Assembly: GCA_026014875.1 (NCBI GenBank)
Contig: JAOZHO010000050.1
Coordinates: 1 to 36,089, forward strand
DNA: 36,089 nt
Reading direction: 5' to 3'
Origin: Candidatus Bathyarchaeota archaeon
GTDB taxonomy: Archaea; Thermoproteota; Bathyarchaeia; TCS64
Positions 16,438 through 24,260 of this stretch are shown here, piece after piece. A model generated the notes under the pieces. It was not told the origin of the DNA. It saw only the letters and a list, made by a program, of their open reading frames with translations, and made no database searches. Within the stretch, counting starts at the first letter, position 1; each line of letters starts with the position of its first letter. The translations under genes and the position numbers were made by a program.

Positions 16438-17124
16438 CTATCTTTCCAGCTTCCTCACGCCATCCGGTGTGCCCACGTAGGCAAGATCCGCAAAGCCCAG
16501 AAACAATCCCGTCTCGAGAACGCCCGGGATGGACTTTAGCTCCCGCTCGAGCCCCGCAGGGTCGTCTATGGGACCGAAATCGGCATCCAAGATGAAGTTG
16601 CCGTTGTCCGTTGTCACAGGGCCATTCTTTCCCCTTCGGAGGACCACGGAGGCCCCGAGTTTCCCGACTCTATCCGCTGCGGGTGCCGCTGAGAACGGCA
16701 GGATCTCGATGGGTAGGGGGAATCCAGTGCCCAGCTTTTCCACGATCTTCCTCTCATCGGCGATGAGGATGTACGTCTTCGAGGCGGATGCCACGATCTT
16801 CTCCCTGAGGAGCGCGCCTCCCCCGCCCTTGACGGCGTTCAGGTATCCGTCGATCAGGTCTGCACCGTCGATGGATAACGTGAGTTCCGGGTGATCGTCC
16901 AGGGTCGTCAGGGGGATTCCCGCCTCTTTGGCGTCTGCGGATGTCTGGTTGCTCGTGGGGACGCCCTGGATGTCCGTGAGTTTCCCCGCTGATATGTAGG
17001 ACCCTATTATCTGGATCAGGTGTTTCGCCGTGCTGCCCGTCCCGAGGCCTATAACGGTTCCGCTTTTTACGTGTTGAGCCGCGGCCTCGGCTGCCCTCCG
17101 TTTCGCCCCGTCGACCCAGCTCAT
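16438..17124 (-). CDS. rpiA: Ribose-5-phosphate isomerase A
   Basis: Interconverts ribose 5-phosphate and ribulose 5-phosphate. Using ATG 17124 (MSWVDGAKRRAAEAAA) the product has 228 residues, a usual RpiA length; TTG 17133 would add three residues. Signatures are IGLGTGSTAKHLI, SIDGADLIDGYLNAVKGGGGALLREKI with the catalytic aspartate and glutamate, and LIADERKIVEKLG. It lies 11 bp after the coiled-coil gene and probably shares its promoter. With the split transketolase it covers part of the non-oxidative pentose-phosphate route that supplies erythrose 4-phosphate to the neighbouring aro operon. Confidence 0.96.
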   Translation of the reverse strand: MSWVDGAKRRAAEAAAQHVKSGTVIGLGTGSTAKHLIQIIGSYISAGKLTDIQGVPTSNQTSADAKEAGIPLTTLDDHPELTLSIDGADLIDGYLNAVKGGGGALLREKIVASASKTYILIADERKIVEKLGTGFPLPIEILPFSAAPAADRVGKLGASVVLRRGKNGPVTTDNGNFILDADFGPIDDPAGLERELKSIPGVLETGLFLGFADLAYVGTPDGVRKLER

Positions 17125-17135
17125 GAAGACCAACC

Positions 17136-17897
17136 TCAGACTTCGAGCTCGAGCCTGTCGAGCTCCTCGAGCTCCTTGATGACCTCGCCCCTGAGCTTCT
17201 CCAGCCTGGCGTCGACGTCGGATCTGGGCCTCCTACGCCTGGGCCTCTCCTCGGTCTCCTCTTCTCCGGCCTCTTCCTCCTCGTCGGGCTCCCCTTCCTC
17301 TTCTTCCTCCTCGCTCTCGACGGGTGCTATCCGAGTCCGCTTCTCCGCTCTCTCGGCCCTCACCTCGATCTTGAGCTCATTCATGATGGCGTCGATGCGG
17401 GTCTGGGTGCTGGTGAGGGTGGCCTCGAATTTTTTCACGATGTCTTCCTTTATCGCCTCGAGCTCGTGGAGGGAGACGACGAGCTCCGCCTGCTCCAGCT
17501 CCTCGTTGCCCCTCCTCAACTCGGTCTCGTATCCCCTGGAGAGGCTCGCCCTCTCGTCCGCTGTGATCTCTCCGTCGTCCTCGGCTTCGAATAGGCGCTT
17601 CAGGATGAGGCTGAGGAGCTCGCTCTGGAGTGTGAGGGTCCTTATCTTGCTCTGGGCTCTGGCTATGTCCGTCCTCTTCAGGCTGCGCCTCGTCGTGGGG
17701 GTCCTGTAGCTCCTCGATCCGAGGCGGGGCTCCCTGAGACTTGACGACAGATAATCCCTCTCCGGGTCGGTCCGGGGCGTCTCTCTCCTCAGGCCGCTTG
17801 TGCCGCCGCTGGCCCTGATGAAGAGGTAGATCGCCATGCCCGCGACGACGATCGCGGCCAGACCTACGTATATGTCTAGGGTTGATAGCGGGGCCAT
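17136..17897 (-). CDS. Membrane-anchored coiled-coil protein of unknown function
   Basis: 253 residues. One transmembrane segment lies at about 8-28 (IYVGLAAIVVAGMAIYLFI), followed by a basic, Ser/Arg-rich linker (30-75), a long charged helix or coiled coil (75-185, with KRTDIARAQSKIRTLTLQSE), a strongly acidic stretch of Glu at about 196-218, a short Arg-rich patch and a final helix. No enzymatic motif is present. The bulk would face the cytosol. The acidic then basic tract suggests a flexible region that binds a partner. It is cotranscribed with rpiA judging by the 11-bp gap to the chosen start, but no functional link is evident. Confidence 0.75.
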   Translation of the reverse strand: MAPLSTLDIYVGLAAIVVAGMAIYLFIRASGGTSGLRRETPRTDPERDYLSSSLREPRLGSRSYRTPTTRRSLKRTDIARAQSKIRTLTLQSELLSLILKRLFEAEDDGEITADERASLSRGYETELRRGNEELEQAELVVSLHELEAIKEDIVKKFEATLTSTQTRIDAIMNELKIEVRAERAEKRTRIAPVESEEEEEEGEPDEEEEAGEEETEERPRRRRPRSDVDARLEKLRGEVIKELEELDRLELEV

Positions 17898-17920
17898 TCT
17901 TACTCATTTTCCTTAAACAG

Positions 17921-17936
17921 CCGATTATATATAAGC
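17921..17936 (-). promoter_or_regulatory. TATA region of the coiled-coil/rpiA operon
   Basis: The minus strand reads GGCTTATATATAATCGG, a near-consensus archaeal TATA box about 30 bp before the ATG at 17897, so the transcript is probably leaderless. Confidence 0.65.
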
Positions 17937-17950
17937 CTGAGCCTGCGACG

Positions 17951-18058
17951 GCCCCTTTCCGGGGCTGTCTATCCGAGAGGAAATGTTTTCGGGTGCAGCA
18001 GAGGAGATCGCCTTCAGGGGTCGGAGCCCTGGGGGTGCCGGTGGATAAAATGTTATCC
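17951..18058. promoter_or_regulatory. Divergent intergenic region with two small inverted repeats
   Basis: GCCCC (17951-17955) and GGGGC (17961-17965) form a short hairpin. GGATAA (18043-18048) and TTATCC (18053-18058) form a perfect inverted repeat about 48 bp before the ATG at 18106; the centre GATAAAATG could act as a TATA element for that gene. Either repeat may be chance. Confidence 0.3.
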
Positions 18059-18105
18059 CTTCCAAAGATCAATGATAATCGAGGGATAGAGCCCGAGGGA
18101 CATGA

Positions 18106-19047
18106 ATGAGCGGCTCCGAAAAGTATCCGACCTTGGGTCTCGGAAAGGTGAGCCGGGAGGTGCTGGCGCGATCAGTGTTCCCCTACCTGCCCCTGGCTGA
18201 CACTCCCCGGCTGGACGGCGGAGTCCTCCGGTGCCAGGGCGAAGTCGTCGTCGCACACAGCCCGTCTATAGGCTTGCCTCTGGAATCCCTCGGCTTCTTC
18301 GCATTCCATTACGCGGCCTCGAACGTCGCGGCCCGCTTCGCCCGACCCAAACATCTGGTGACAGGCCTGTACCTTCCCGTGGGCTCGGAAGTGCGCGACC
18401 TTGAGATCATCGCCGGAGGCCTCGGAGACGAGGCGAGGAGATACGGCGTCACTGTGGTTGCGGGCCAGACGGCGACCTACGTCGGGATCGAGGCGCCTTT
18501 CGTGACGGCGACCTGCCTCGGGGAAAGCGTCAGGACCCCCGTTGACCCGGCTCCCGGGGACGCCATATATGTCATTGGTGAGGTTGGCGGTGAGGCCGCA
18601 TGGCTCAAAGGGCTATCCATGGGGGTCGCCGGCGATGAATGGAAGGGTTTCACTCCACTTCCCATCCTGCTGAGATTGCAGGGGGTCGACGGCGTGACTT
18701 TGATGCATGACATATCGGAAGGAGGGGTGAAGAGAGCCCTGCTGGAGGTCACAGAGGCCCTGGGCGTGAGGTTGGATGTGGCGACCGATGATGTTCGCTT
18801 AGCCGAGGGTGTCCTGAGCCTCGAGGAGGACCCCCTGAGGCTGCCTACCTATGGAGCTATGATCGCCCTCGCCGGCTCTGGAGCGAGGGAGGGCGTCGAG
18901 GAGGCTTGCGGTGAACTGGGCGTGCCGTGCTCCATGGTCGGTGTTATCGAGGCGGGGGAGGGTCTCATCGTGGACGGGGAGGCGGTGACGCGGTTAGACA
19001 GAGTTGACCTGGATTGGCTATATGGTTCGTTCAGTGATAAGCGGTAG
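18106..19047 (+). CDS. PurM/HypE/ThiL-superfamily (AIR synthase-related) protein
   Basis: 313 residues with the two-domain layout of the AIR-synthase superfamily: an N-terminal half ending in VTVVAGQTATYVG and a C-terminal half beginning VDPAPGDAIYVIGEVGGEAAW and including LMHDISEGGVKRALLE, the motif shared by HypE, PurM and ThiL. The residues that define each named enzyme are not all present. The GDDAA/D-V motifs of ThiL are replaced (VVVAHSPSIGLP), and the C-terminal cysteine of HypE is missing (the protein ends YGSFSDKR). It lies immediately upstream of the thiamin-regulated transporter, which makes a thiamin-related role worth considering but not shown. Start ATG 18106. Confidence 0.75.
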   Translation: MSGSEKYPTLGLGKVSREVLARSVFPYLPLADTPRLDGGVLRCQGEVVVAHSPSIGLPLESLGFFAFHYAASNVAARFARPKHLVTGLYLPVGSEVRDLEIIAGGLGDEARRYGVTVVAGQTATYVGIEAPFVTATCLGESVRTPVDPAPGDAIYVIGEVGGEAAWLKGLSMGVAGDEWKGFTPLPILLRLQGVDGVTLMHDISEGGVKRALLEVTEALGVRLDVATDDVRLAEGVLSLEEDPLRLPTYGAMIALAGSGAREGVEEACGELGVPCSMVGVIEAGEGLIVDGEAVTRLDRVDLDWLYGSFSDKR

Positions 19048-19117
19048 GCTACACACCCGGAGATGCGTTTTCCCTCTTTTCGGTCAAGGGGTTGATTTAA
19101 ATTCTCAATTGCGTGAT

Positions 19118-19222
19118 TCCATTTGAAGGGGGAGCTGGGCAGCAGCCCGGCTGAGAGGACGTTGATTCGTCGACCCTTTGAACCTGACCCAGGTAATACT
19201 GGCGGAGGGATAAAAAAAAGTG
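19118..19222 (+). promoter_or_regulatory. TPP riboswitch (THI element) upstream of thiT
   Basis: The core matches the thiamin pyrophosphate aptamer: GGGGGAGC at about 19128-19135, a P3 hairpin, GGCTGAGA near 19149-19156, a variable stem, ACCCTTTGAACCTGA (19173-19187), then GGTAATACTGGCGGAGGGA (about 19192-19210). The 3' element GGAGG at 19204-19208 is also a Shine-Dalgarno sequence for GTG 19220. CATTT (19120-19124) can pair, with one G-U, to AAGTG (19218-19222), so P1 would include the start codon. This predicts translational shut-off when TPP is bound. The aptamer match is seen directly; the P1/start pairing is my inference. Confidence 0.92.
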
Positions 19223-19735
19223 AGTAATAGCTTAAGCACGAAGGTTCTCGCAGAAGTAGCGATTCTGGTTGCATTGGCGACCGTTTTGAGTTACATACGG
19301 TTTGTGGTTTTCCCGCAGGGGGGCAGCGTCACCCTTGCGAGCATGGTGCCCCTGATAATACTATCGTACAGGCGTGGCTGGAAGGTTGGAATATTCGCCT
19401 GCCTCGTACACGGGCTGATACAGTTCTATCAGGACCCGTATATGCTGAGCTTGGCGCAGGTCCTACTGGAATATCCTGTCGCCTTTGGCGTCATCGGCTT
19501 AGCCGGCATCTTCAAGGGAAACGAGCTGATCGGTGCAGTCGTCAGCCTAGGGTTGAGATTCCTAGCCCACACGCTTGCCGGGGTAGTATTCTGGAGTGAC
19601 TACGCCCCCCCGGATATGTCTCCTATACTATACAGCATCATCTACAACGGCACCTACATGCTTCCGGAGATCATCATAAGCGGTGTCTTCGTATACGCAC
19701 TGGTGAAACGTGGCATCCTAGAGATGAACCTATAA
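19220..19735 (+). CDS. thiT: Thiamin ECF transporter S component
   Basis: 171-residue membrane protein that would bind thiamin and work with shared ECF energising subunits encoded elsewhere. About six hydrophobic segments are seen. ThiT-like features include GGSVTLASMVPLIILSYRRG (residues 31-50), the GxxxGxxHGLIQF stretch, and WSDYAPPDMSPILYSIIYN with the tryptophan and tyrosine of the binding site, followed by LPEIIISG. It starts at GTG 19220, 12 bp after the riboswitch GGAGG. The TPP riboswitch in front makes thiamin the likely substrate. No ECF ATPase or T component is in this window. Confidence 0.92.
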   Translation: MSNSLSTKVLAEVAILVALATVLSYIRFVVFPQGGSVTLASMVPLIILSYRRGWKVGIFACLVHGLIQFYQDPYMLSLAQVLLEYPVAFGVIGLAGIFKGNELIGAVVSLGLRFLAHTLAGVVFWSDYAPPDMSPILYSIIYNGTYMLPEIIISGVFVYALVKRGILEMNL

Positions 19736-19740
19736 ACCCT

Positions 19741-19756
19741 CCTTTTTTTCTTTTCA
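19741..19756 (+). terminator. T-rich terminator after thiT
   Basis: CCTTTTTTTCTTTTC follows the thiT stop by a few bases. Such T tracts are the usual archaeal termination signal; there is no preceding stem. Confidence 0.6.
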
Positions 19757-19857
19757 GGCCCCAGCAGGTTCGTGATGCGATCTTGATTTTAGTGTAGTCT
19801 TAGTTGACTTGAAACAGCGAACCATCCTCATGCTACTGGAAAGTCCAGATTTTAACC

Positions 19858-19872
19858 TAAACATATAATAAA
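19858..19872 (+). promoter_or_regulatory. TATA region of the surface-protein gene
   Basis: AAACATATAATAAAATC lies about 35 bp before ATG 19903. The expected transcription start near 19890 falls after the alternative GTG at 19882, which favours the ATG. Confidence 0.55.
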
Positions 19873-19902
19873 ATCTGTGACGTGTTCCTAGGTGGTCCTT
19901 TT

Positions 19903-21384
19903 ATGGTGTTCCTTGAGGTCTCGGGTTCGAATCATCCAGATAATTCGGGGGTTTCAACTCCTAATCATAAAAGAGGCGGGCCAAAGGCAATCCCACGTAA
20001 AAGGTTGGCTCTCCTCGTCCTTTCAATTCTGATGTTCGGAGCTTCTGCGTCTCTTCTCTCTGGCGTCTGGGCTGCGACATTAGATTCCGAGTTGCCCCTG
20101 GAAGCCGATATCACGTTTATTGTATATCCCAACGGGGACTTCGAGATGAGGGCTCATGGAACCCTCGAGCAGAGTTACGATTTCTATCAGACTGCGTCGC
20201 CCATACGAGAGATGCTTTTTTCCTTCCAAGGCGAACCCGTCGATACGGATCTACATAGTGAGTCGGGAAGCATCGTTTTCAAGCTGGCGCCTCAGTATGC
20301 CCTCTTCCTCGCGAGCCTCGACCTCGACATAGATTTCCATGCGGAACGCCTGAGCTCAGAAACGTCGATCCAGCTGGGCTTTCCTGGAATGGTGGACCTC
20401 GAGATGAGCGTGGAGACGATCTCCCAGGAGGGGACCTTCGAGGGATCCGTCGACGTGGAGGCCACCGCAACGATATGGTACTCAATAATGCCGGAGGAGA
20501 CGATCAGCATGCTCGTGCTTGGATTCCCCCTCTTCAAAGCTGAGATCGAGTCCCAGCTCCACGAATACTCCGACGGAAACCTCGAGTTCAGTGAACTCGC
20601 CATCATCGAGAGCGAGCTGGGCGAGGTCTCCGCCACGATCACTGCGAAGATGACCGTGGAGGGGGATTTCGGCGCCGGGGTCACCGCCTTCGGGGAGAGC
20701 TACATACCGGAGTACATGGATCCTCCCGTGGAATCCTCGATCCCCCCTGAGTCATGGACGACTACCATGAGATCGGGGGACGTGCACATATCCTACGACA
20801 GCGAAGACCTGGCTTTCATTATCGAATACGAGGCTATTGTGGAGGGGGACGTTGACGAGCAGTTCAACTCTATGAAAGACCTCATCCTGGAAGAAGTGCT
20901 GGATGAATCCGATTTGGACCCTGATGCGACCCGATTAATTAACAGCCTTATTCTGCCCTCAGAGGTGAGCATAGTCAATCTGGGAATCACATACAACGCG
21001 ACCCTGGACGGGGAGACGACCACCATGGAGTTCGATGTAGACGGCCTGGTCCTGAAGCCTCCCAGCCCGGAAGCGCTCCTCTCCTTCCTGGAGGAGGCCT
21101 CGGAAGGGGTAATCGGAGACAAACTAACCCTCACCTTAGAGGGAGCATCCCAGGGGAAGGAATACGTCGAGATCCAGGTCCCGGACGAGACAACCGAACC
21201 CCTCTCACAGGAACCCCAAAAGGTGGTTTGGACCTTCGCCGACATTGAGAACCTGGATAAGGTCACCTTTGAGGTCAAGGAAACGCCGTCCTCCCCACTG
21301 AACACGACCCTGCTGATACCCGCCGTCGGTGTCGTGGCCATCGCCGCGGTCGCCATATGGTATTTCATGTCTAAGAGAGGCTGA
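19903..21384 (+). CDS. Secreted, membrane-anchored surface protein of unknown function
   Basis: 493 residues from ATG 19903. A basic N-terminus (KAIPRKRLALLVLSILMFGA) leads into a signal-type hydrophobic segment at about 33-55. A long, acidic, beta-rich ectodomain follows with Asn-glycosylation-like sites (YNAT, NTT), and a C-terminal membrane anchor with the stop-transfer WYFMSKRG at the end. The arrangement resembles archaeal cell-envelope proteins. No enzymatic motif or known repeat is recognised. It is a single-gene unit between a T-rich terminator and a stretch without a clear gene. Confidence 0.75.
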   Translation: MVFLEVSGSNHPDNSGVSTPNHKRGGPKAIPRKRLALLVLSILMFGASASLLSGVWAATLDSELPLEADITFIVYPNGDFEMRAHGTLEQSYDFYQTASPIREMLFSFQGEPVDTDLHSESGSIVFKLAPQYALFLASLDLDIDFHAERLSSETSIQLGFPGMVDLEMSVETISQEGTFEGSVDVEATATIWYSIMPEETISMLVLGFPLFKAEIESQLHEYSDGNLEFSELAIIESELGEVSATITAKMTVEGDFGAGVTAFGESYIPEYMDPPVESSIPPESWTTTMRSGDVHISYDSEDLAFIIEYEAIVEGDVDEQFNSMKDLILEEVLDESDLDPDATRLINSLILPSEVSIVNLGITYNATLDGETTTMEFDVDGLVLKPPSPEALLSFLEEASEGVIGDKLTLTLEGASQGKEYVEIQVPDETTEPLSQEPQKVVWTFADIENLDKVTFEVKETPSSPLNTTLLIPAVGVVAIAAVAIWYFMSKRG

Positions 21385-21505
21385 GAAATCTATCTCCCGT
21401 GATAAGAATTATAGTATGCAGTGATTTCGTCATAATTTACGTGTAATTTGTATCCCTAGCACTCTATTTCCAGCATCCCTGTCGATATAGATCTCCAAAC
21501 TGACT

Positions 21506-21738
21506 ATGGGGCGGGTCTACCCAGTCCTGCCGCCGGTCGACGATATACTCAAGCGGGCCTGATCCTCGGACAGGGATTGGTCGCTCGCGCGGGGAAGATC
21601 CACGTGCGGGTGCCCACGGGGCTCACCACCGTCAAGTACTGCCTCGGGGGCGGGGGGCACGTCGTCGCCGATGATGCTGCAGGGAGCAGGCTGTTCACCC
21701 ACAGGTCTATTGACAGAGAATGGAAGGGAAAGCTGTGA
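21506..21738 (+). pseudogene. Possible frameshifted remnant, unrecognised
   Basis: ATG 21506 opens a frame reading MGRVYPVLPPVDDILKRA that stops at 21562. The next frame continues without a break from about 21555 (AGLILGQGLVARAGKIHVRV, then LTTVKYCLGGGGHVVADDA) to a stop at 21738. Joined, they would give a product of roughly 75 residues with gene-like codon use. This looks like one short gene with a frameshift, or the 3' end of a lost one. No family is recognised. The flank 21385-21505 is AT-rich and holds no gene. Confidence 0.35.
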
Positions 21739-21771
21739 GGCGGCGCGCGCCTTCGCCCTCAGCCTTTTTGC

Positions 21772-21963
21772 TCAGCGGCCATCCCAGACGCATTCACCAT
21801 TTCGGTTATACTGGCACACCTCGCGGCAGTACCTCGCCTCCGAGATGTTGTAGATCTCTTTGTTGACCTGGGCCCTCTCGCAGTTCTTGGCCATGAGCCC
21901 TGAAGGATCCAGCTCCATCTTTTTCTCCTCGGAGGCCGACCGGGAGATCTCGGCCCGGGACAC
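21772..21963 (-). CDS. Small cysteine-containing protein
   Basis: 63 residues from GTG 21963; an internal ATG at residue 16 or 24 could be used instead. The C-terminal half has four cysteines (NCERAQ, then YCREVCQYNRNGECVW), spaced so that a small metal-binding knuckle is possible. The N-terminal part is charged. It is preceded on its strand by TTCTTTTATCC, a weak TATA candidate. It lies downstream of the ABC exporter on the same strand, with a likely terminator between them. I do not recognise the family. Confidence 0.5.
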   Translation of the reverse strand: MSRAEISRSASEEKKMELDPSGLMAKNCERAQVNKEIYNISEARYCREVCQYNRNGECVWDGR

Positions 21964-22036
21964 TGGAGATATCTGCGTGGGGGATAAAAGAAGCTTCGGC
22001 TGATGGGCCTAAAAAGGGGTCAGGGCATGGTTTAGA

Positions 22037-22061
22037 CCCCCGAATGTAAATAAAACGGGGG
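22037..22061 (-). terminator. Inverted repeat with T-rich loop after the ABC exporter operon
   Basis: CCCCCG (22037-22042) and CGGGGG (22056-22061) are perfect arms; on the minus strand the 13-nt loop is TTTTATTTACATT. It sits 30 bp past the exporter stop, so termination of the padR-ABC transcript is the simplest reading. Confidence 0.45.
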
Positions 22062-22091
22062 GAAATGGAATCAGGGGCCGACTAGACTAGC

Positions 22092-24260
22092 CTAGCTGCC
22101 CCCGAAGCGTCTGCGCATCTGCTCCAAGCGTTCCTGGGAAAGGTAGTACTTGCCCCGGTGCTCTAGGATGAGCCCCGACTGGCCCATGGGGCCCTGGAGC
22201 ATCATCTGGAACATGGGGGGGAGTCCCAGCTCCTCGGGGGTCATCGCGGTCTCTGGGGTGGTGGCTCCTTTCTTCACGAAGGTCTCCACGATCTCCTTCA
22301 TCCGTTCGTGCCCTCCGCCGGACATGGGGCCGTGGCCCATCATCGGTGGTCGTCCCTGGGGGAATTGGGGTGCCTGGGGCTCGGCGGGGGTGAGGCTGAT
22401 GGGCTCGAGGTCCCCGCCGTTGGTGCCCTTGAACTGGCTCATGTAGACCCTGTAGTAGAAGCCCCTCTTCTCCATGAGCTCCCCGTGGGTGCCCCTCTCG
22501 ATGATCTCCCCGGCGTCGATGACCAGGACCCTGTCGGCCCTGCGGATGGTGCTGAGCCTGTGGGCGATGACGAAGCTCGTCCTGCCGTGCATGAGCGTCC
22601 GGAACGCCTCCTGTATCTGTATCTCCGTACGGGTGTCGACACTGCTGGTGGCCTCATCCAGGACCAGGATGGCCGGGTCGGCGACCAGGGCACGGGCGAT
22701 GCTGATGAGCTGCCTCTGGCCCTGACTCAGGTTGCCCGCCCTCTCGCTGAGCTCCGTCTCGTAGCCTTTGGGGAGGCGTCGTATGAAGCCGTCCGCGTTC
22801 GCGAGCTCGGCGGCCCGGATGCATTCCTCGTCGGTGGCGTCGAGCCTGCCGTATCTGATGTTGTCCATCACCGTGCCGCTGAAGAGAAAGACGTCCTGGA
22901 GCACGATGCCCAGCTGGCGTCGCAGGTCGTCTTTCTTGATCTCCCTGATGTCTGTGCCGTCGATCCTGATGCTGCCGGCTTGGATGTCGTAGAATCGGGT
23001 GAGCAGGTTCACGATGGTGGTCTTCCCCGCCCCGGTGGGGCCCACGAGGGCGATGGTCTGGCCGGGCTCGGCCTTTAGGCTGACGCCCTTGAGGACCGGG
23101 ACGCCTGTGACGTACTCGAAGTCCACGTCCTCGAACTCGACGAGGCCCTCAAAGTCGTTCACCCCGATGGCTTCGGGCGCGTCGGTGATCCCCGGCACTG
23201 TGTCGATAACTTCGAAGATGCGCTCGGCTCCTGCGAGGGCGGATTGGATGCTGTTGTAGATGTTGCTGAACTGGCGTAGGGGGTCGGCGAAGCGTCTGCT
23301 GTATGTGATGAATGTGGCTATGAGGCCCACCGTGGCCATTCCCTGGAGGGTCATCCAGGCGCCTATGCCGGCCACGATGGCGATGTTGGCGTTGCTCAGT
23401 ACGCTCATCAGGGGCATCATGAGCATCGCGTATGTGTTGGCCTTGACGCTGATCTTCTTCACTGTTTCGTTGGATGAGTCGAACTTTCTGTTCACGGATT
23501 CCTGCTGCTCGAAGGCGATGACCACCCGCTGTCCTGTGATGGTCTCCTGTATGATGCTGTTGAGGGAGCCCATCTCGGCCATCAGGTCCCGGAAACCGGA
23601 TCTGGTTCTCTTGCCCACCACGGCGGTTAGGATCACCATAATCGGGAAGACTACGAGGCTCGCCAGGGCCAGCCAGACGTTGAGGGCGAACATCATCACG
23701 AGGATGCCCACCAGGGTGATGGCGCTGCTGATGAGTGTGGTCACGTTCTGGGAGATGGCTCTCCCGATGGCGTCCACGTCGTTGGTGAGCCTGCTCATGA
23801 GGTCCCCGGACATCCTCCTGTCGAAGAAGCCGAGGCTCAGAGTCTGCATGTGCTCGAAGAGTTCCCCCCTCAGCTTCATGAGGCTCCTCTGGCTGATGAT
23901 GGCCATGACCCAGCCGGAGGCCATGGAGACCAGGGCGCTGAAGAGGTAGATACCCGCCAGGAGCATGGCTATCCTCGCGAGCCCCTGGAGGTCGCCGGTG
24001 ATTATGGTGGTGTCTATGGCCACCCCGATGAGGTATGGGCCCGCCAGGGCCAGTATGGCGCTGACCGCGGTCAATATGGAAATGATCACGAGATGGGTCT
24101 TATAGTCGCCAAGGTATCTGACGAGCCTGTTGAAGGCTCCCCTCGCGTCCTTGGCTTTCTCTACGGCTCCTCCCCCGTGGGGGCCTCGGCCCATCATGCG
24201 GCGGGGTTGGGACTGTTGGCTGTCGTCTCTGCTGTTCCTCTGCTGTCCGTGGCCGCTCAT
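22092..24260 (-). CDS. ABC exporter half-transporter, catalytically complete subunit
   Basis: 722-residue membrane-plus-ATPase subunit of a multidrug-type exporter. Residues about 1-40 form a Gln/Arg/Gly-rich head containing MMGRGPHGGG. Six transmembrane helices follow (about 55-340), then an ATPase domain with Walker A GPTGAGKT, signature LSQGQ, Walker B ILVLDEATSSVD (catalytic Glu present) and H-loop FVIAHRLST. A 100-residue tail follows, with PMMGHGPMSGGGH and a helical, winged-helix-like end (TPEELGLPPMF, YYLSQERLEQM). Its ATG overlaps the partner's stop as ATGA. With the partner's degenerate site this is a classic asymmetric heterodimer (TM287/288, BmrCD type). The substrate is unknown. 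Confidence 0.94.
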   Translation of the reverse strand: MSGHGQQRNSRDDSQQSQPRRMMGRGPHGGGAVEKAKDARGAFNRLVRYLGDYKTHLVIISILTAVSAILALAGPYLIGVAIDTTIITGDLQGLARIAMLLAGIYLFSALVSMASGWVMAIISQRSLMKLRGELFEHMQTLSLGFFDRRMSGDLMSRLTNDVDAIGRAISQNVTTLISSAITLVGILVMMFALNVWLALASLVVFPIMVILTAVVGKRTRSGFRDLMAEMGSLNSIIQETITGQRVVIAFEQQESVNRKFDSSNETVKKISVKANTYAMLMMPLMSVLSNANIAIVAGIGAWMTLQGMATVGLIATFITYSRRFADPLRQFSNIYNSIQSALAGAERIFEVIDTVPGITDAPEAIGVNDFEGLVEFEDVDFEYVTGVPVLKGVSLKAEPGQTIALVGPTGAGKTTIVNLLTRFYDIQAGSIRIDGTDIREIKKDDLRRQLGIVLQDVFLFSGTVMDNIRYGRLDATDEECIRAAELANADGFIRRLPKGYETELSERAGNLSQGQRQLISIARALVADPAILVLDEATSSVDTRTEIQIQEAFRTLMHGRTSFVIAHRLSTIRRADRVLVIDAGEIIERGTHGELMEKRGFYYRVYMSQFKGTNGGDLEPISLTPAEPQAPQFPQGRPPMMGHGPMSGGGHERMKEIVETFVKKGATTPETAMTPEELGLPPMFQMMLQGPMGQSGLILEHRGKYYLSQERLEQMRRRFGGS

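Noticed and set aside
17020-17709. Ser-rich rightward ORF
   Set aside because: The serine runs are the antisense of Glu/Arg codons of the coiled-coil protein.
18849-19274. Leftward 141-codon ORF across the TPP riboswitch
   Set aside because: It is opposite the PurM-like gene and the aptamer, both supported by conserved motifs.
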